Below, piece by piece: positions 21,388 to 32,139 of a stretch of DNA of 64,000 nt (position 1 is its first letter; every line of letters starts with the position of its first letter). The stretch is from Fonsecaea monophora (taxonomy: Eukaryota > Ascomycota > Eurotiomycetes > Chaetothyriales > Herpotrichiellaceae): the NCBI RefSeq assembly GCF_001642475.1, contig NW_019174058.1, positions 1 to 64,000 on the forward strand, given 5' to 3'. A program made the position numbers and the translations under genes. The notes beneath the pieces were generated by a model that saw only the letters and a list, made by a program, of their open reading frames with translations, searched no databases and was not told where the DNA came from.

Positions 21388-23480
21388 TCACGCGGCAATC
21401 GAGTTTCGGTATTCCTGCGCCGTCATCTCCACGCTCTTACCGAGCATGATCACTCGAGGCCCTTCATACTGCCGTCTCAGAAGCAGGTAGAAACTGCCCA
21501 TGATAATGGTAAGTCCTCCGAAAATGACGCACGTATAATCTACACGAAGATCAGCCGGACGCGCATCTCCAGGCAAAGGAAAGGGGGACAGCCAAAAAGA
21601 ACGAAAGAAAAAAAGAAACTCACTCATCGTCTCGGCGTCGACGGGCATGGCGAACTAGTATTTGTGGTCAGCATTGAATGTACCAACAACCAGGAGTGAA
21701 ACGCACCGGAAAGCAGAAAATCACAATAAAAGCCATCATAAACAGGCACGAGACCGTGTTGACGACGAGCCCGATCGCGCCGGGCATATAGAACCGTCCC
21801 GGGACGACCTTTGTTCGTCTGGATAGCAGATTCGGCAGTATCGCGGAGAGGTATGAAGCCATGGAGACTACGTAGGGTTAGGAAACGTTCTTCGTCTTGA
21901 TTGATCGGCTCAGGGGGGAAAGACTTACGGACGATATAAGAGCTGGTGAAGGCGTTAAAGGCCGTCAAGTTACCGACGTAGATACTATACCATGTTAACC
22001 CAGAACGCTCAACAGTATTGCAAGGGAGATCAAGGAGACAACGATCTCTCTCTGGTCAGGGACTTACCATCCAAGGATCGTGCAGATCACTGCACACAAA
22101 ACGATCGAGTTCGCTGGGACTTTCAAGCGCGGAGAGACCTTTGAGAAGAACCCCGCAAAAGGAGTGGCGCGATCACGGGCCAGTGTCCAGAAAATCTAGG
22201 CTGTTCGTGAGTAACATCGTCCCCTTCACGAGAGAAATGGCCAGGTGTTGTGGCATAACTCACTCTCGAGGCCGTCAGATAACATCCCATGCAGGCAATC
22301 GTGGTGGGCGCAAGGACGAGGAACAAGAGGCCAATAGCTCCAGCACTGGTGCCTGTACCTTGGCGGTAGATCTCGCCGAGTGGGAAGACGTAGCCTGTGT
22401 CAAAGAGACTGTCGAGGTCGGTCAGGCCGTAGAGGACCGCAATCAGAAACAGAAGGCCGGTGAGGAAGCCGATGATATATTGCCAAAGCCTGGAAATAGT
22501 TCAGTTACGCTTGAAAAAGAAAAGAGGTACGGGGACAGAGACGGTGGAGTCTCACACTGCTACAGGAATGTTTCTGCTGGGACTGTTGGAACTTGTCAGT
22601 TGCCGAAGTCTCGTCGCGCAAGGGTGATCAATACTGACTTTTGCATCTCTTCGGCCAAATGACTTGTGAGGTCAGGCACTCCGACCGCAAACGCTCCGTT
22701 CAGCATTCCCAGTAGAAAAGCAAATCCAGAACTGCTATACCCCGTCAAATTGGTGAACGAGTTCCAAACCTGATGGGAAGTGGCGTATTCTCTATGCTGC
22801 ACGTGCGGCATAATAGCTGAGACGAGGACCGTGATCAAGAACCCGGCAATGATGAAGAAGCCCCCGATTTGCTCGAGCAGGGGGATGGCCCTGTTGAAGA
22901 ACAGCACGACTGCTGCGAAAAGCCAGGCGCAGAACAAGAAGAGCACAAAGACCTGCCACCGCTGATACTCATAGGTTGATGCATTGAGCTGGGCCATCGT
23001 AATGATTATAGCTGCCGTGATCTGCAAGGTCACAGCCGTGGCAAAGATCCAGGCGAAGAAGTTCCACCATCCTGCCAAATATCCGCATACACGACCATAA
23101 CGTGGCCCAGCCGTGACCGTAGCCCAGTGATAGACTCCCGCAGAAGAAGGAATTGCGGAAGCCAGTTCGGCAACACTGGCTGCAATGAACCAGTAAAAGA
23201 AGGAGACGACGATGAATTCGTAGATTATGCCAGTGGGACCGCCATTGAAAATGGCCACGGCGATGGTGCCAGCAAGGGCAATCCATACATTGCCGGTGGT
23301 GATGGCTGTCGACACAACACTGAAGGAGCTGAAGAGGCGGTCGAGCTCTTGTTTATGGCCAGAGACGTTGATGAACTCATCGTCGCGCACGTCAACGAGA
23401 CTTGAACGGCGCCTTGCATCAGACTCTTCCGTTTTCCTCGTATCGCCAGGTTGGTGGTCTGCGGTCTTTTCATGCTCCAT
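21388..23480 (-). CDS. Amino acid/choline-type permease (APC superfamily, ACT family), 8 exons
   Basis: Plasma-membrane proton symporter of 540 residues with about twelve membrane helices. Exons (high to low): 23480-22639, 22582-22556, 22489-22264, 22195-22068, 21984-21929, 21867-21707, 21654-21624, 21539-21388; the sum is 1623 bases and all phases agree. Seen: a hydrophilic N-terminus with LDRLFSSFSVVSTAITTGN leading into helix 1; the conserved consensus GMLNGAFAVGVPDLTSHLAEEM in the middle; and FWTLARDRATPFAGFFSKV after helix 8. These are typical of the fungal amino-acid/choline transporter family (Uga4 GABA permease, Hnm1 choline permease). Exon 2 is only 27 bases and exon 7 only 31. It is head-to-head with a carnitine-pathway-type dioxygenase, which hints at a quaternary-amine or amino acid substrate; substrate not proven. 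Confidence 0.9.
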
Positions 23481-24254
23481 GCTAGCTGAGGGAATGAACT
23501 GAATGAAGAGCAAGGAAGTACAGCTCACACACATGCCATGTTCTTTTAAGAAACATTTACCGCACCGATCGATAGGTCGGCAATGATGTAAAAGGGAAAG
23601 CTCCATCACTCACCAATAAAGTTTTGTTGATAAGAAAGCTGCTTTCCCACCCTTGGGTCTAGTGAAAGATAAGCATCTAACGGGCGAGCACGGCGACTTA
23701 CTCTGATGGGCCATGGTCCAGGAGTGTCTAGAGCTTGAAAGTACCACCCTATAGCGAGCCAAAGCAGGTCCATTGACTCCGATTGGGGACTGTGAGCACT
23801 CGGTTGATTCCTCCAACATCATTCATCAACAGGAGAGAGCATGCAAAGCCGACGGGGTTTTGCGACAGCTTGCGGGGGCTCAGCTGGGTTAGCGTAGGTT
23901 GTCATGGCACAGCGAGCTTTGTTCCAAGGCTGTCTGCAGAATTGTCTTTTTTGATGATTGTGTTTGTCTGCTGGAGGAAGAAAGGGAGATGAGTTGGCGG
24001 TGGTGGTGGTGACTGAGGGCGTAAAATGGGCGACATGTGACTTGCCCAGACTTTTCCCGAAAAGGGCATCTTTGCCGTCAAGCAACATCCAATTCTCCTC
24101 CACTTGTCTCGACACTGGCACGGACTGGCAAGCAATTCATGCGATGTGCCTTGGATCATATTCGACGACTGAAAGGAGACTCTCGCTGCCCATATATCCA
24201 TCTTGCTAGCCATTCCAGACCACAACCAAGGAGAGCACAAAAACCCTCTATAAA
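23481..24254. promoter_or_regulatory. Shared head-to-head promoter region (permease/dioxygenase)
   Basis: A 774-base spacer between the start codons of two divergent genes. It holds a GGTGGTGGTGGTGAC run at about 23998-24012 and a TATAAAA at 24249. No coding sequence is supported, although short open frames exist on both strands. Co-regulation of the pair is plausible but not shown. Confidence 0.5.
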
Positions 24255-24255
24255 A
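24249..24255 (+). promoter_or_regulatory. TATAAAA overlapping the first ATG of the dioxygenase
   Basis: TATAAAA ends on the A of the ATG at 24255. If it works as a TATA box, transcripts would begin some 30 bases downstream and miss this ATG, so translation would start at the next in-frame ATG, residue 64 (24444). Confidence 0.4.
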
Positions 24256-25763
24256 TGCAGCCCCGAGTTTGCCCGAGTCTACGCAAGGCCTTCAAGATCC
24301 AGGTCCAGGGGAATGGATGCACGAGGCAAGGGTTAAGACATCTCTCAACGGCGGGGGCAGGCGCACGAGCGATAATATGCCCTTCCGTGAAGAGCTCATG
24401 TCCGCGTAGCACACAGACACCATGTCGAATCCCGACAGCATTCATGGGCGTCAGATATCAAAGCACATCCGCGGCGACGTCGAACGGCGCTGCTCTTCCT
24501 CGCGTCCTGGTCAATGACATGGCCAACCAAGAACTCATCGTGGACTTCAACACAGGTGTGGCACTACGGTACCCGTCATTTTGGCTGAGAGATCATTGTC
24601 CCTGCCCGGAATGCCAACATCCAAGCACCCATCAGCGACAACTCGACACTTTTGCCATCGATCCAGAGGTCAAAGTCTCGAGTGTCCAGTCCACACCGGA
24701 AGGGCTAGAAGTCACTTGGCCAGCAACGGCGACGACAGACTCGGCAGCCGCAAGCGGTGATAGCGTATCTGATGCTAACGGGAAAGGGAGACACCGAAGC
24801 GTGTACCCGTGGGAATGGCTACAGACCCATCCCCCTTTTATACAAGCCACCAACAAGGCTGCTGCGCCGGCCGTTCCTAAGAGAAACTGGACGCACGTCT
24901 CTCCTTCGTCGACGTCACTACCTCGAGTACCCTTCCCGTCAATCATGGACAACTCGTCCACGTTGGGCCTTGCCCAGTTTCTCGAGTCCATCCACACCTA
25001 CGGTCTCTGCTTTATCCCTTCCACGCCACCCACACCGAGCGCGACGCAATCCCTCGTCGAACGCATCTCGCACATTCGGCCCACGCATTACGGCGGCTTC
25101 TGGGACTTCACCTCGGAGCCCAACCCGATCGACACAGCGTACACCGACGACTATTTACCACCACACACCGACACGACCTACTTCACCGACCCGGCGGGGC
25201 TGCAGCTCTTCCACTGTCTCACCCCCGCCGACAAGGGCGGCGAGTCGACCTTCGTAGACGGCTTCGCGGCTGCCACGCGCCTGTACGAGAAATTCCCCCA
25301 ACACTACCGCGCGCTGAGCACGTACCCGGTGACATCGGCCGCGCTGGGCTCGTCAGCCGGGGAATTCTACAACACGGCCAGCTCGGTCCAGGGCTACCCC
25401 GTGCTAGTGCACTCGTCGCCGCCTGGGCCCCCGCAGCACCAAGGTGCGAGCCCGACCTCTCTGGTCCAGATCCGATGGAACAACCTCGACCGGGTGCCGC
25501 CGACGTCGACGCCGCCGCCGTTCCCGAACCACACGGCCCTGAAGGCGTGGTACGCGGCCGCGCGCGAGTGGAGCCGCATCCTCGAGAGCCCCGAGTTCCT
25601 CATCACCGTGATGCTGCGGCCCGGCGAGCCCGTCATCTTCGACAACTGGCGCGTCCTGCACGGCCGGCTCGGCTTCGAGGGCAAGCGGCGCATCTGCGGC
25701 GCGTACATCGGCATGGACGATTTCCGCGCCAAGTGCAGAGGTCTGGGAGTCGTTGATGTGTAA
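24255..25763 (+). CDS. Trimethyllysine / gamma-butyrobetaine dioxygenase family (carnitine synthesis)
   Basis: Fe(II)/2-oxoglutarate dioxygenase of 502 residues, no intron. Residues 1-63 are Arg-rich and almost free of acidic residues, like a mitochondrial presequence. An N-terminal GBBH-like zinc domain follows (LRDHCPCPECQHPSTHQR, cysteines 115, 117, 120 and a nearby His). The TauD-like catalytic domain shows the iron-binding HTD (H304, D306) in HTDTTYF and the distal histidine H469 in DNWRVLHGR, with downstream Arg residues for 2-oxoglutarate. The HTDTTYF context and DNWRVLHGR resemble trimethyllysine dioxygenase slightly more than butyrobetaine dioxygenase; both act in carnitine biosynthesis. 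An insertion rich in Pro/Thr at about residues 390-420 is longer than in animal enzymes. Divergent from an ACT-family permease. Start uncertain between residue 1 and residue 64. Confidence 0.88.
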   Translation: MQPRVCPSLRKAFKIQVQGNGCTRQGLRHLSTAGAGARAIICPSVKSSCPRSTQTPCRIPTAFMGVRYQSTSAATSNGAALPRVLVNDMANQELIVDFNTGVALRYPSFWLRDHCPCPECQHPSTHQRQLDTFAIDPEVKVSSVQSTPEGLEVTWPATATTDSAAASGDSVSDANGKGRHRSVYPWEWLQTHPPFIQATNKAAAPAVPKRNWTHVSPSSTSLPRVPFPSIMDNSSTLGLAQFLESIHTYGLCFIPSTPPTPSATQSLVERISHIRPTHYGGFWDFTSEPNPIDTAYTDDYLPPHTDTTYFTDPAGLQLFHCLTPADKGGESTFVDGFAAATRLYEKFPQHYRALSTYPVTSAALGSSAGEFYNTASSVQGYPVLVHSSPPGPPQHQGASPTSLVQIRWNNLDRVPPTSTPPPFPNHTALKAWYAAAREWSRILESPEFLITVMLRPGEPVIFDNWRVLHGRLGFEGKRRICGAYIGMDDFRAKCRGLGVVDV

Positions 25764-27062
25764 ATACATATTCTAGAGATTCGTGGGTCGAGGTTCGAGG
25801 GGAGTTGTTTGTGACCCGGCTTGACTTGGGGTGCACGGCTGCGAAAAATGGATTTGACGGGTGGAGAAAGAGTATTAGTGGATAGAGACGTCCGTCAGGG
25901 GATGGTACGGTAGTTTGGCAGAGAGACAAAAGAAACAAACAAAACGGTTCGTGTCTTGGCCAGCTAGCTCGGTATGTGTATGTACACATGCACCTACAGT
26001 ACATATACGGGTAGGTAATCTACCTGTTGTATACAAGGACGAGTTACCTAGGTAGATGAATAAAAATGCAGAGCAAGAGCAAGAGCAAGGGTATGAGCAG
26101 CAGCCAAAGGATACGCACTGTACTATGCTGTGCTGTGCTGTACTATGCTGTAGTGTACTGCGCTGTACTATACGATGACAACTGCGAAGATCGAGTTACT
26201 TCGCCGCCGCCGCCGCCATCACCACCATCCCATCGTCTGCGCCACGACTGACTATCTATACACGTCAAAAGCGAATGGATATTTTCGGGGACGTCCATAT
26301 CCTTCCTGGCTAGATAAAGTCGTTCAGCAGCACCGAGGATGATGGAGATACCAGGTCAATCAATCAAGCAAAGGCTCATTAGTCACTCAATCAGTCACTC
26401 AGTCGACTGCCATATGGATCGTGATCAATTACTTTGCATGGATGTCAGCTATCTCTGTGCGACTCGATCAGGCTGCCAATGCAACGAATGCTGCTCGAGT
26501 AACAACTGTAAGGCACACGCCCCAAGCACAAATACCAATGCAGACAAGAAAAAGAATGCCATGCCCTCAACGATTTATCCCAAGTTCAGCCCGTCAGTCA
26601 AAGCACAAGTTCCAGATCATCCGTCACGATTTGTATGTCCGGTTGTTTCATCTCGTTTTGTCGCACGCCCATCGGTGCCCTGTCCATTCAGCTAGAAGTT
26701 TCTTGCAATATCCTTGTGCTTGAACACTATGCCAAAGCCAATGTTCATGTCTCTCCCCCCATGCGACGTTGGTCGTGACAGATATCATATCGTAAAAAGT
26801 CCTGATACCAAGACCCTTTGGGCCTAAGCTCCACTTGTATTATCTCTCTCAGCTCTCCAGCTCGCCATTCTCCCCTTGAAAGACAAATGCTGTTAACGCT
26901 ATCCCCTGCCGTGTCCCATATGATAATGTGAATTTTCACAATCCTCTAGGCCCTCGGTGTTGTCGCAAGGTGACTTGTTTTTGACCTTTGAACTCCTTGT
27001 CACTATTGGCTGTCACAATGCCCCGTCTGCTGTTAAAAGCCAATTTAGTTACCAACTTCTTT
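25764..27062. other. Intergenic region with several simple repeats
   Basis: Holds AGAGCA repeats at 26070-26088, TGCTGTGCTGTAC repeats at 26125-26170, a CCGCCGCCGCC run near 26200, and a CCTAGG site at 26047. An open frame of 118 codons at 26339-26695 has no recognisable features and is not annotated. Confidence 0.5.
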
Positions 27063-27611
27063 TCAGATCGAGAACAGCTGCTCCCACTCAGAGACGCGAC
27101 GGAAATCGAGATACATGTCGTAGACGTTGCAATCCAGGCCTTGGTCCGCATCCAGCTTCTTCCGATGTTCGGCCATGCGCACGATCTCATTGTGGCGCAT
27201 ATCCACAAGGGCCTGGAATCGGTTGCGCTGCTGGCGAAGGACATGGATCTCGATGTCGAGCTGGCGGAGAAACGAGGGCGCGACTCGCGGTCGCAGGTTG
27301 TAGTAGTAGGCTGCGCGGGAGCAGTAGTCTTTGATTTCTTGGTTGCGCGCGACGACGGTGCGGCGGAGGTGGTCGAGCGCGCTAAGCTGACGGTTGAGGA
27401 GACCTTCAATCTCGCTGCGGTTGTCGGGTAGAGGGTCAGGCTGGATGGTGAGCGGGTCGTACTTTGAGTCCGATGACGCGTCGCTCTTCTTGCTGTCGTT
27501 TGTGGCAGCGCGTCTCAACGACGAGAAGACCGACTTGATGCTGTTCAAGCTGTTGCTAGAGGTGTTCGCCTCCTCCTCGACATTGCTGTTCAGGTTCTCC
27601 GTGGAAGACAT
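27063..27611 (-). CDS. Hypothetical small coiled-coil protein
   Basis: Open frame of 182 residues from ATG 27611 (MSSTENLNSN); the frame is open for 56 further codons upstream but that extension is low-complexity (Thr/Ser repeat from a microsatellite) and is more likely leader. The N-terminal third is Ser/Asp-rich and probably disordered. Residues from about 70 on form a charged helical stretch with heptad-like spacing (LLNRQLSALDHLRRTVV, LRQLDIEIHVLRQQRNRF, HNEIVRMAEHRKKLD), suggesting a coiled-coil. It ends with a tyrosine-rich segment (VYDMYLDFRRVSEWEQLF). I do not recognise the family. The codon usage and clean heptads favour a real protein. Confidence 0.6.
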   Translation of the reverse strand: MSSTENLNSNVEEEANTSSNSLNSIKSVFSSLRRAATNDSKKSDASSDSKYDPLTIQPDPLPDNRSEIEGLLNRQLSALDHLRRTVVARNQEIKDYCSRAAYYYNLRPRVAPSFLRQLDIEIHVLRQQRNRFQALVDMRHNEIVRMAEHRKKLDADQGLDCNVYDMYLDFRRVSEWEQLFSI

Positions 27612-28335
27612 ATTTGATGTATGTGTCACTATGAGATGGCGTGGTGTGGTTGTGGATGTGGATGTGGATGTAGATGTAGATGGGGATGTTGTTTGTTTGT
27701 TTCTGCTTCTCCTTAAGAGTTTGTTTGTGGGTGTCTTTGACTTGGGATCTGGGGTGAAGGGCGTCCTGGTTAGACTCATCTGGTAGTTTAGTCGAGAGTA
27801 GCACTTGCTTCAACAGGACAAAGTCACTGGATGGCAATGACGTCCTCGTTGTGCCAACAGAAGGTCTGGGAGGCCAGCGGACGTCACTATCAACGGCAAC
27901 ATCGATGGCAGCCCGTTTGTTCGGTCGGCGTACGCTCTTCCCCTGAGCTCGTGCAAAAGACGATTCCCCTTCCACAAAAAACAAGTCACAGCAGATATAT
28001 CACCGCTATCAGAAGCTCGGGAGACGTCACAAATCCGACAGGATTCCCTCAGAGTATCAACGGTGCCATGGCCCATGAAGAGAAGAGGTGAGAGCTAGAG
28101 TTTGCTGCTGGCATCCCGATACAAAGAAAAGGTAGCACGAGACAATGAGCAGAAAGGGAATGTATTGTCTACTCATTTCACTATCGTTGAGGTGGCGCGC
28201 AGAAGAGATACATCGCCTCAACGACGGAACAGTGAAACGACGACAACCACATACATTCACAATGCCCAACCGTTGTATCCCACACGAATAAAAGTGATGA
28301 CCGAACCACACTCAGTGGCGTTCCAGATCCTTGAC
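27612..28335. other. Intergenic region, promoter and leader of coiled-coil gene
   Basis: Contains a GATGTG microsatellite close to the coiled-coil gene start and otherwise no recognisable element. Confidence 0.45.
27652..27688. repeat. GATGTG/GATGTA hexamer microsatellite
   Basis: About six hexamer units of GATGTG, GATGTA and GATGGG, 40-77 bases upstream of the ATG of the minus-strand coiled-coil gene. Read in frame on the minus strand it would give alternating Ser/Thr codons. Confidence 0.75.
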
Positions 28336-29934
28336 TCACCCCCATCCTGCCAATGTCCAGCTAGTCCTCTCGCTGCCTTTGGTTGCTGTGCTGCGCTGTT
28401 GATGAAGGGCACTAGGATCTAGGTCGCGATGTGCTCCGGCCAGTCCATGAGAGAGGAATCTCTCCCTCTCAATTTCAACAAAGGATTTCGCCTTCAGACT
28501 GGCGACAAGGCTGGCACCAGCCCATGGTCCAAGAGATTCGACCTGCCGCAGGATGGCAGTAACAGGTTGCTGCGCATCCTTCGATTTCTGCTTGAAGAGT
28601 CGTTGCTCAACAAAGTCGTCGGTCCCTGGGGGATTGAGGTCATGTCGAGTATCAGGGGGGGCGGCCCTCGCTTGAGCCAGTTCTGCAAGGCTGCTGCGCT
28701 TGACCTTCGTGTGTTTCCCCCGGATAGGTGTCCATCCGTGCTCGCTGATGATGGTATTGGTTGTTTCCAGGACCTGTTGTGACAAACCCGCCAGAGATGA
28801 ACCCCTACCTAAAAAGATAATCCTTGACATGCAAATACCCCGAACATCCGACGACACAGCCAGAAGCGTTGCGTACAGAAGTTGACTAATTGACTGTTCA
28901 TGATCGTCCCGATAATCATCGGTCTTTGGTGCGACTAGTGTGTCGAGAGATGCTTCGCACAATGCCCGTCTCGAGATAGCGGTGGGTCGAGAAGATGTAT
29001 CCGTTGGCCAGTCAATCACCAAGGTTTGAGTTTCACCACCAGAGGCCCCAGCATCTCCTTGGTCCTCCAGATTCAATTTTGATGTCCTTGCTGCTAAATC
29101 ATCTTTCGCGATTGGAAATAATGCATGACATGCACCAGCGCGATCCACAAACTCCTCCACGAAGTCAAAATCCAGCACGAGAGAATCACGAATCGACTCA
29201 TCTTGCTCGTTCTTGATTCTCTCCAAGAGCGCCCCGATCTTCAAAATCAAAGCCTTCATGGCGCGGATACTCCTCCGGACGTGTATTTCGCGATACTCGT
29301 AGATTGCCGTCACCACCGTTTCCTCCCAGCCTACCTCCACAACCAGACCCGATCGCAATCCGGCCCCAACAATGGACATGGTGGGTGCCGGCAACAGCGT
29401 GATAGTAGAGTACTTCCATCGCTCGAACAGAAGTGTCAATACTGTCGATAGTACGGGATGAGGTACTAACGAAGGCAAGACCAGAACCAAACGTGCAGTG
29501 CCCGCGTCCACCAACAGATATTTGTTGTATGCCTCCCGCACTGCTCGTTCCAGCTTGTCTTCCAACAGCCCCAAGTCGACATCCCTCAGATCATTTCTCC
29601 ACAGTTCATACTCCTTGCTCTTCAATGCCAGATCTTGCCTGCGTCTTCTGAATCCCGGGAGATAGGAGCGATAGTCACCCACTCGCCCAGCGTTCTGGGA
29701 GGTGAACGGGATGAAACACTGCGGTCCACTCTCGCCCTGAAAGCCAGCGCTGAGGCCACGAGGGTCAATCTCGATGATGATGGGATCTTCTTCGGCGCGA
29801 AAAGAGTACGAGCCGGGCGAAGACTGGGCGGAGGAGATGAAGCGACCGGTGGGTGTGTGAGGGCTGCCGGATTGCTGGCGTGAAGATGCTTCGCGGAGAC
29901 TGGGGCGGATGGCGGAGGCGACGGTGGATGCCAT
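28336..29934 (-). CDS. arp10: Actin-related protein 10-like (dynactin pointed-end subunit)
   Basis: Single-exon protein of 532 residues from ATG 29934 (MASTVASAIRP); the frame remains open for 41 further codons upstream, but an Arp10-type start with a disordered Ser-rich leader followed by IIIEIDPRGLSAGFQGES fits the inner ATG. This last segment is the actin-fold phosphate 1-like strand (D-x-G-x-x-x-x-GF) seen in Arp10/Arp11. Further segments (LVLVLPSLVPHPVLSTVL, GLVVEVGWEETVV, IIFLGRGSSLAGLSQQVL) match the actin-fold adenosine/phosphate 2 strands in degenerate form, so nucleotide binding is doubtful, as in known Arp10. Its role is capping the Arp1 filament of dynactin and supporting dynein-driven nuclear movement. 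The insertion at about 330-360 and the C-terminal extension make it longer than the yeast protein. Confidence 0.75.
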   Translation of the reverse strand: MASTVASAIRPSLREASSRQQSGSPHTPTGRFISSAQSSPGSYSFRAEEDPIIIEIDPRGLSAGFQGESGPQCFIPFTSQNAGRVGDYRSYLPGFRRRRQDLALKSKEYELWRNDLRDVDLGLLEDKLERAVREAYNKYLLVDAGTARLVLVLPSLVPHPVLSTVLTLLFERWKYSTITLLPAPTMSIVGAGLRSGLVVEVGWEETVVTAIYEYREIHVRRSIRAMKALILKIGALLERIKNEQDESIRDSLVLDFDFVEEFVDRAGACHALFPIAKDDLAARTSKLNLEDQGDAGASGGETQTLVIDWPTDTSSRPTAISRRALCEASLDTLVAPKTDDYRDDHEQSISQLLYATLLAVSSDVRGICMSRIIFLGRGSSLAGLSQQVLETTNTIISEHGWTPIRGKHTKVKRSSLAELAQARAAPPDTRHDLNPPGTDDFVEQRLFKQKSKDAQQPVTAILRQVESLGPWAGASLVASLKAKSFVEIERERFLSHGLAGAHRDLDPSALHQQRSTATKGSERTSWTLAGWG

Positions 29935-31240
29935 TGCTCGGTCAATTCTGCTTGTCGTCGCCCCCACCTCCCTTGCAAATAAGTGAATTGTTGTACAGAG
30001 CTTGTGGCACGGAGGCTGGTTCACGTAGATCAGACGTTGTCGTTGCAAAATCTCCATTAACGCGACATCCTTTGACCAATCAGATACGCGATCCCTGGCT
30101 TAGTCATCAGCGCGTCTACAGATCAAAGCAATATTAATTCGGCATCTACATTTTCATATATCTTCGAAACACTCGGTACACTAACTGACGTTAGAGAATT
30201 AATTGCGCCGGCTGGCTGAATTTTACGACATATCAAAGATGAATCTCACATCGTCTAATATGCATCGAGATAGAACGATTGATATTCGCAGCCGTGTCCG
30301 AGCAGCTGGTACGTGTTTCAACTAGGACACAGCTCGGTAAGATGATTGGTTCTCAACAGCGACCTACCGCCCTGTTCATGTGCAGCGAGGGATCGTCCAT
30401 GGCTCTCCCTAAACCTTCTGGGTTTGTGAAGGGAGAAGCAAGGCGAGGTCCATAAAGAGCTTACAGGATCATGGGAAGCACAGGCAAATAGATGCGGAGG
30501 ACTTCGTATTCTCCGTATTTGATCTACAACCTTCTCGCACACGGGCCGACTCCATACCTACCAGGGAACTCGGCAAGCCGCAAAGCGCTCCAAAGAAGTT
30601 GCCTTGCTGAAGCTGCCACCAATAAACACTCGGTATGTCCACTCCCAAACTCCCACTCTTTTATCCTTGACCGATCGACCTTTCACATTGCGATCCAATC
30701 CCTGATACATTGCGCCTCTGAGCACCTCTATATTTACTTCGATTGATCAATTGGATCGGATTTTTCCGTGTTCCTTACATATCGGCCCCCACTTGGCCCT
30801 GGGCTAGACACCACCAAGCGGCAGCTGTAACGGCTTGGTGACGGTAGACGCCCCGCTAGCAAGGTGTCGAATCAATTCAGAGCGTCCTTTTTAGGAATGC
30901 TCATCTCAGAAACACTGGGTCGGCATCGTCGCCTCGAGCCGTTACAGACGACTTGCAAAATCTCTAATTCGGCGTCAAGGGGGCCGCACAGCGCAGAGAT
31001 TGAACGTGGCCGACACAATGTTCACGTTTCATGCTTCATATGTGGCCTTCGTGGCAGCCGGTCTTTGACATCCATCTCGCTCTATTTACTCCTACATTGA
31101 TTCCCACCTCGGTCAACGCCAATGGTCTTCCTCTCGAGCTCTCACTTGACCCGTATCTCGGGATCAACATCTTTGCGGCGAAGGGCAGGTATCTACCCCA
31201 GAATTACACCGACAGCCTTCAAGCCTTTTCCGTTGCCAGC
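29935..31240. other. Intergenic region, no gene seen
   Basis: Contains the Arp10 promoter and that of the next plus-strand gene. AT-rich stretch at 30130-30260; short open frames only. No RNA gene recognised. Confidence 0.45.
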
Positions 31241-32139
31241 ATGGCTGCTCGCGGGAGTAAAGTCGATCCTTATAGTACCTTGCCAGAGTCCTATCAGGTT
31301 TGTATTGAAGCTCTATCTACAAGAGTGCGGTCTTCTGACGACAACTCCAGCCTTCTTATCCCGAAGTCTATCACCCTAAAGAGCTTGATCGCACAGAGAA
31401 ATCGACAGAGTACATATTGCCCAGTGGTGCAAGCAACGACGGCAACGATAGAAACAACCAACACAGGCTACCATTTGGCTGGACTCCAACGATTTTCGGA
31501 ATTGTCACAGCTCTGGCCACTGCTATAATTGTAGCCGCCATAGTCGGAGGAGGAGTTGGTGGCGCCTGCGCTAATTCTCAAAGGTATGGGACTGGCAAAG
31601 ACATCGACCTATCGCAGATTACAACATGTGGCTGACAATAGAGCAGAGCCTTGAAGACAGCTTCCTCGGAAGCGGTAACAGCAACTTCAACTATACATTT
31701 GGCAGCTTCAGCACCAACTTCATCAATTCCTTCATCTGTCTCTGCTTCCGCCGCCCTCGCTACTGACTACACCGCTCTAGTCGACACCCAGATATCGAGC
31801 CTCGCCCTTGACTGTCCAACTTTGGATGGTCAAAGCTACCCATCCAAGTGGGAGGGCCAATTGTTCAGTCTGAACTGCGACTTTCTGTACAATGACGGCG
31901 ATCTCGCTTCCGTTTTTGTCTACACGTGGCAGGATTGCGTCGAGGCATGTGCTTCCATAAACCACTACGCAGAAATGAACGGTGGCTCGAACACCACCTG
32001 CATACATGCGGTATTTCAGGCAGGGTTGGACCAGAACGTGGTCGATTGGAATCGGAATTGCTGGTTGAAGAGTAACAAGGCTGTGGTTGGGACGGCTGAT
32101 CCGGCAAGCGAGATCCTGTCAGCTGATGTAGTTTTTTGA
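31241..32139 (+). CDS. Single-pass membrane protein with Cys-bearing PAN-like ectodomain, 3 exons
   Basis: Protein of 260 residues. Exons: 31241-31297, 31351-31583, 31647-32139; the sum is 783 bases. Seen: a short cytosolic N-terminus with PESYQPSYPEVYHPKELD, one membrane helix (FGIVTALATAIIVAAIVGGGVGG, residues about 66-88), a Ser/Thr/Ala-rich stalk, and a C-terminal domain with CPTLDGQSY, a Cys in LNCDFLYND, TWQDCVEACASIN and CIHAVFQ. This layout (type II orientation, glycine-rich end of the helix, PAN/apple-like cysteine pattern) recurs in many lineage-specific proteins of filamentous ascomycetes, whose function is unknown. A surface or wall-sensing role is only a guess. The acceptor of exon 3 was taken at 31646 because the nearer AG at 31641 would lead into a stop at once. 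Confidence 0.75.

Noticed and set aside
26339..26695. 118-codon plus-strand open frame
   Set aside because: Cys- and Ser-rich at random, no domain, located in a repeat-bearing spacer.
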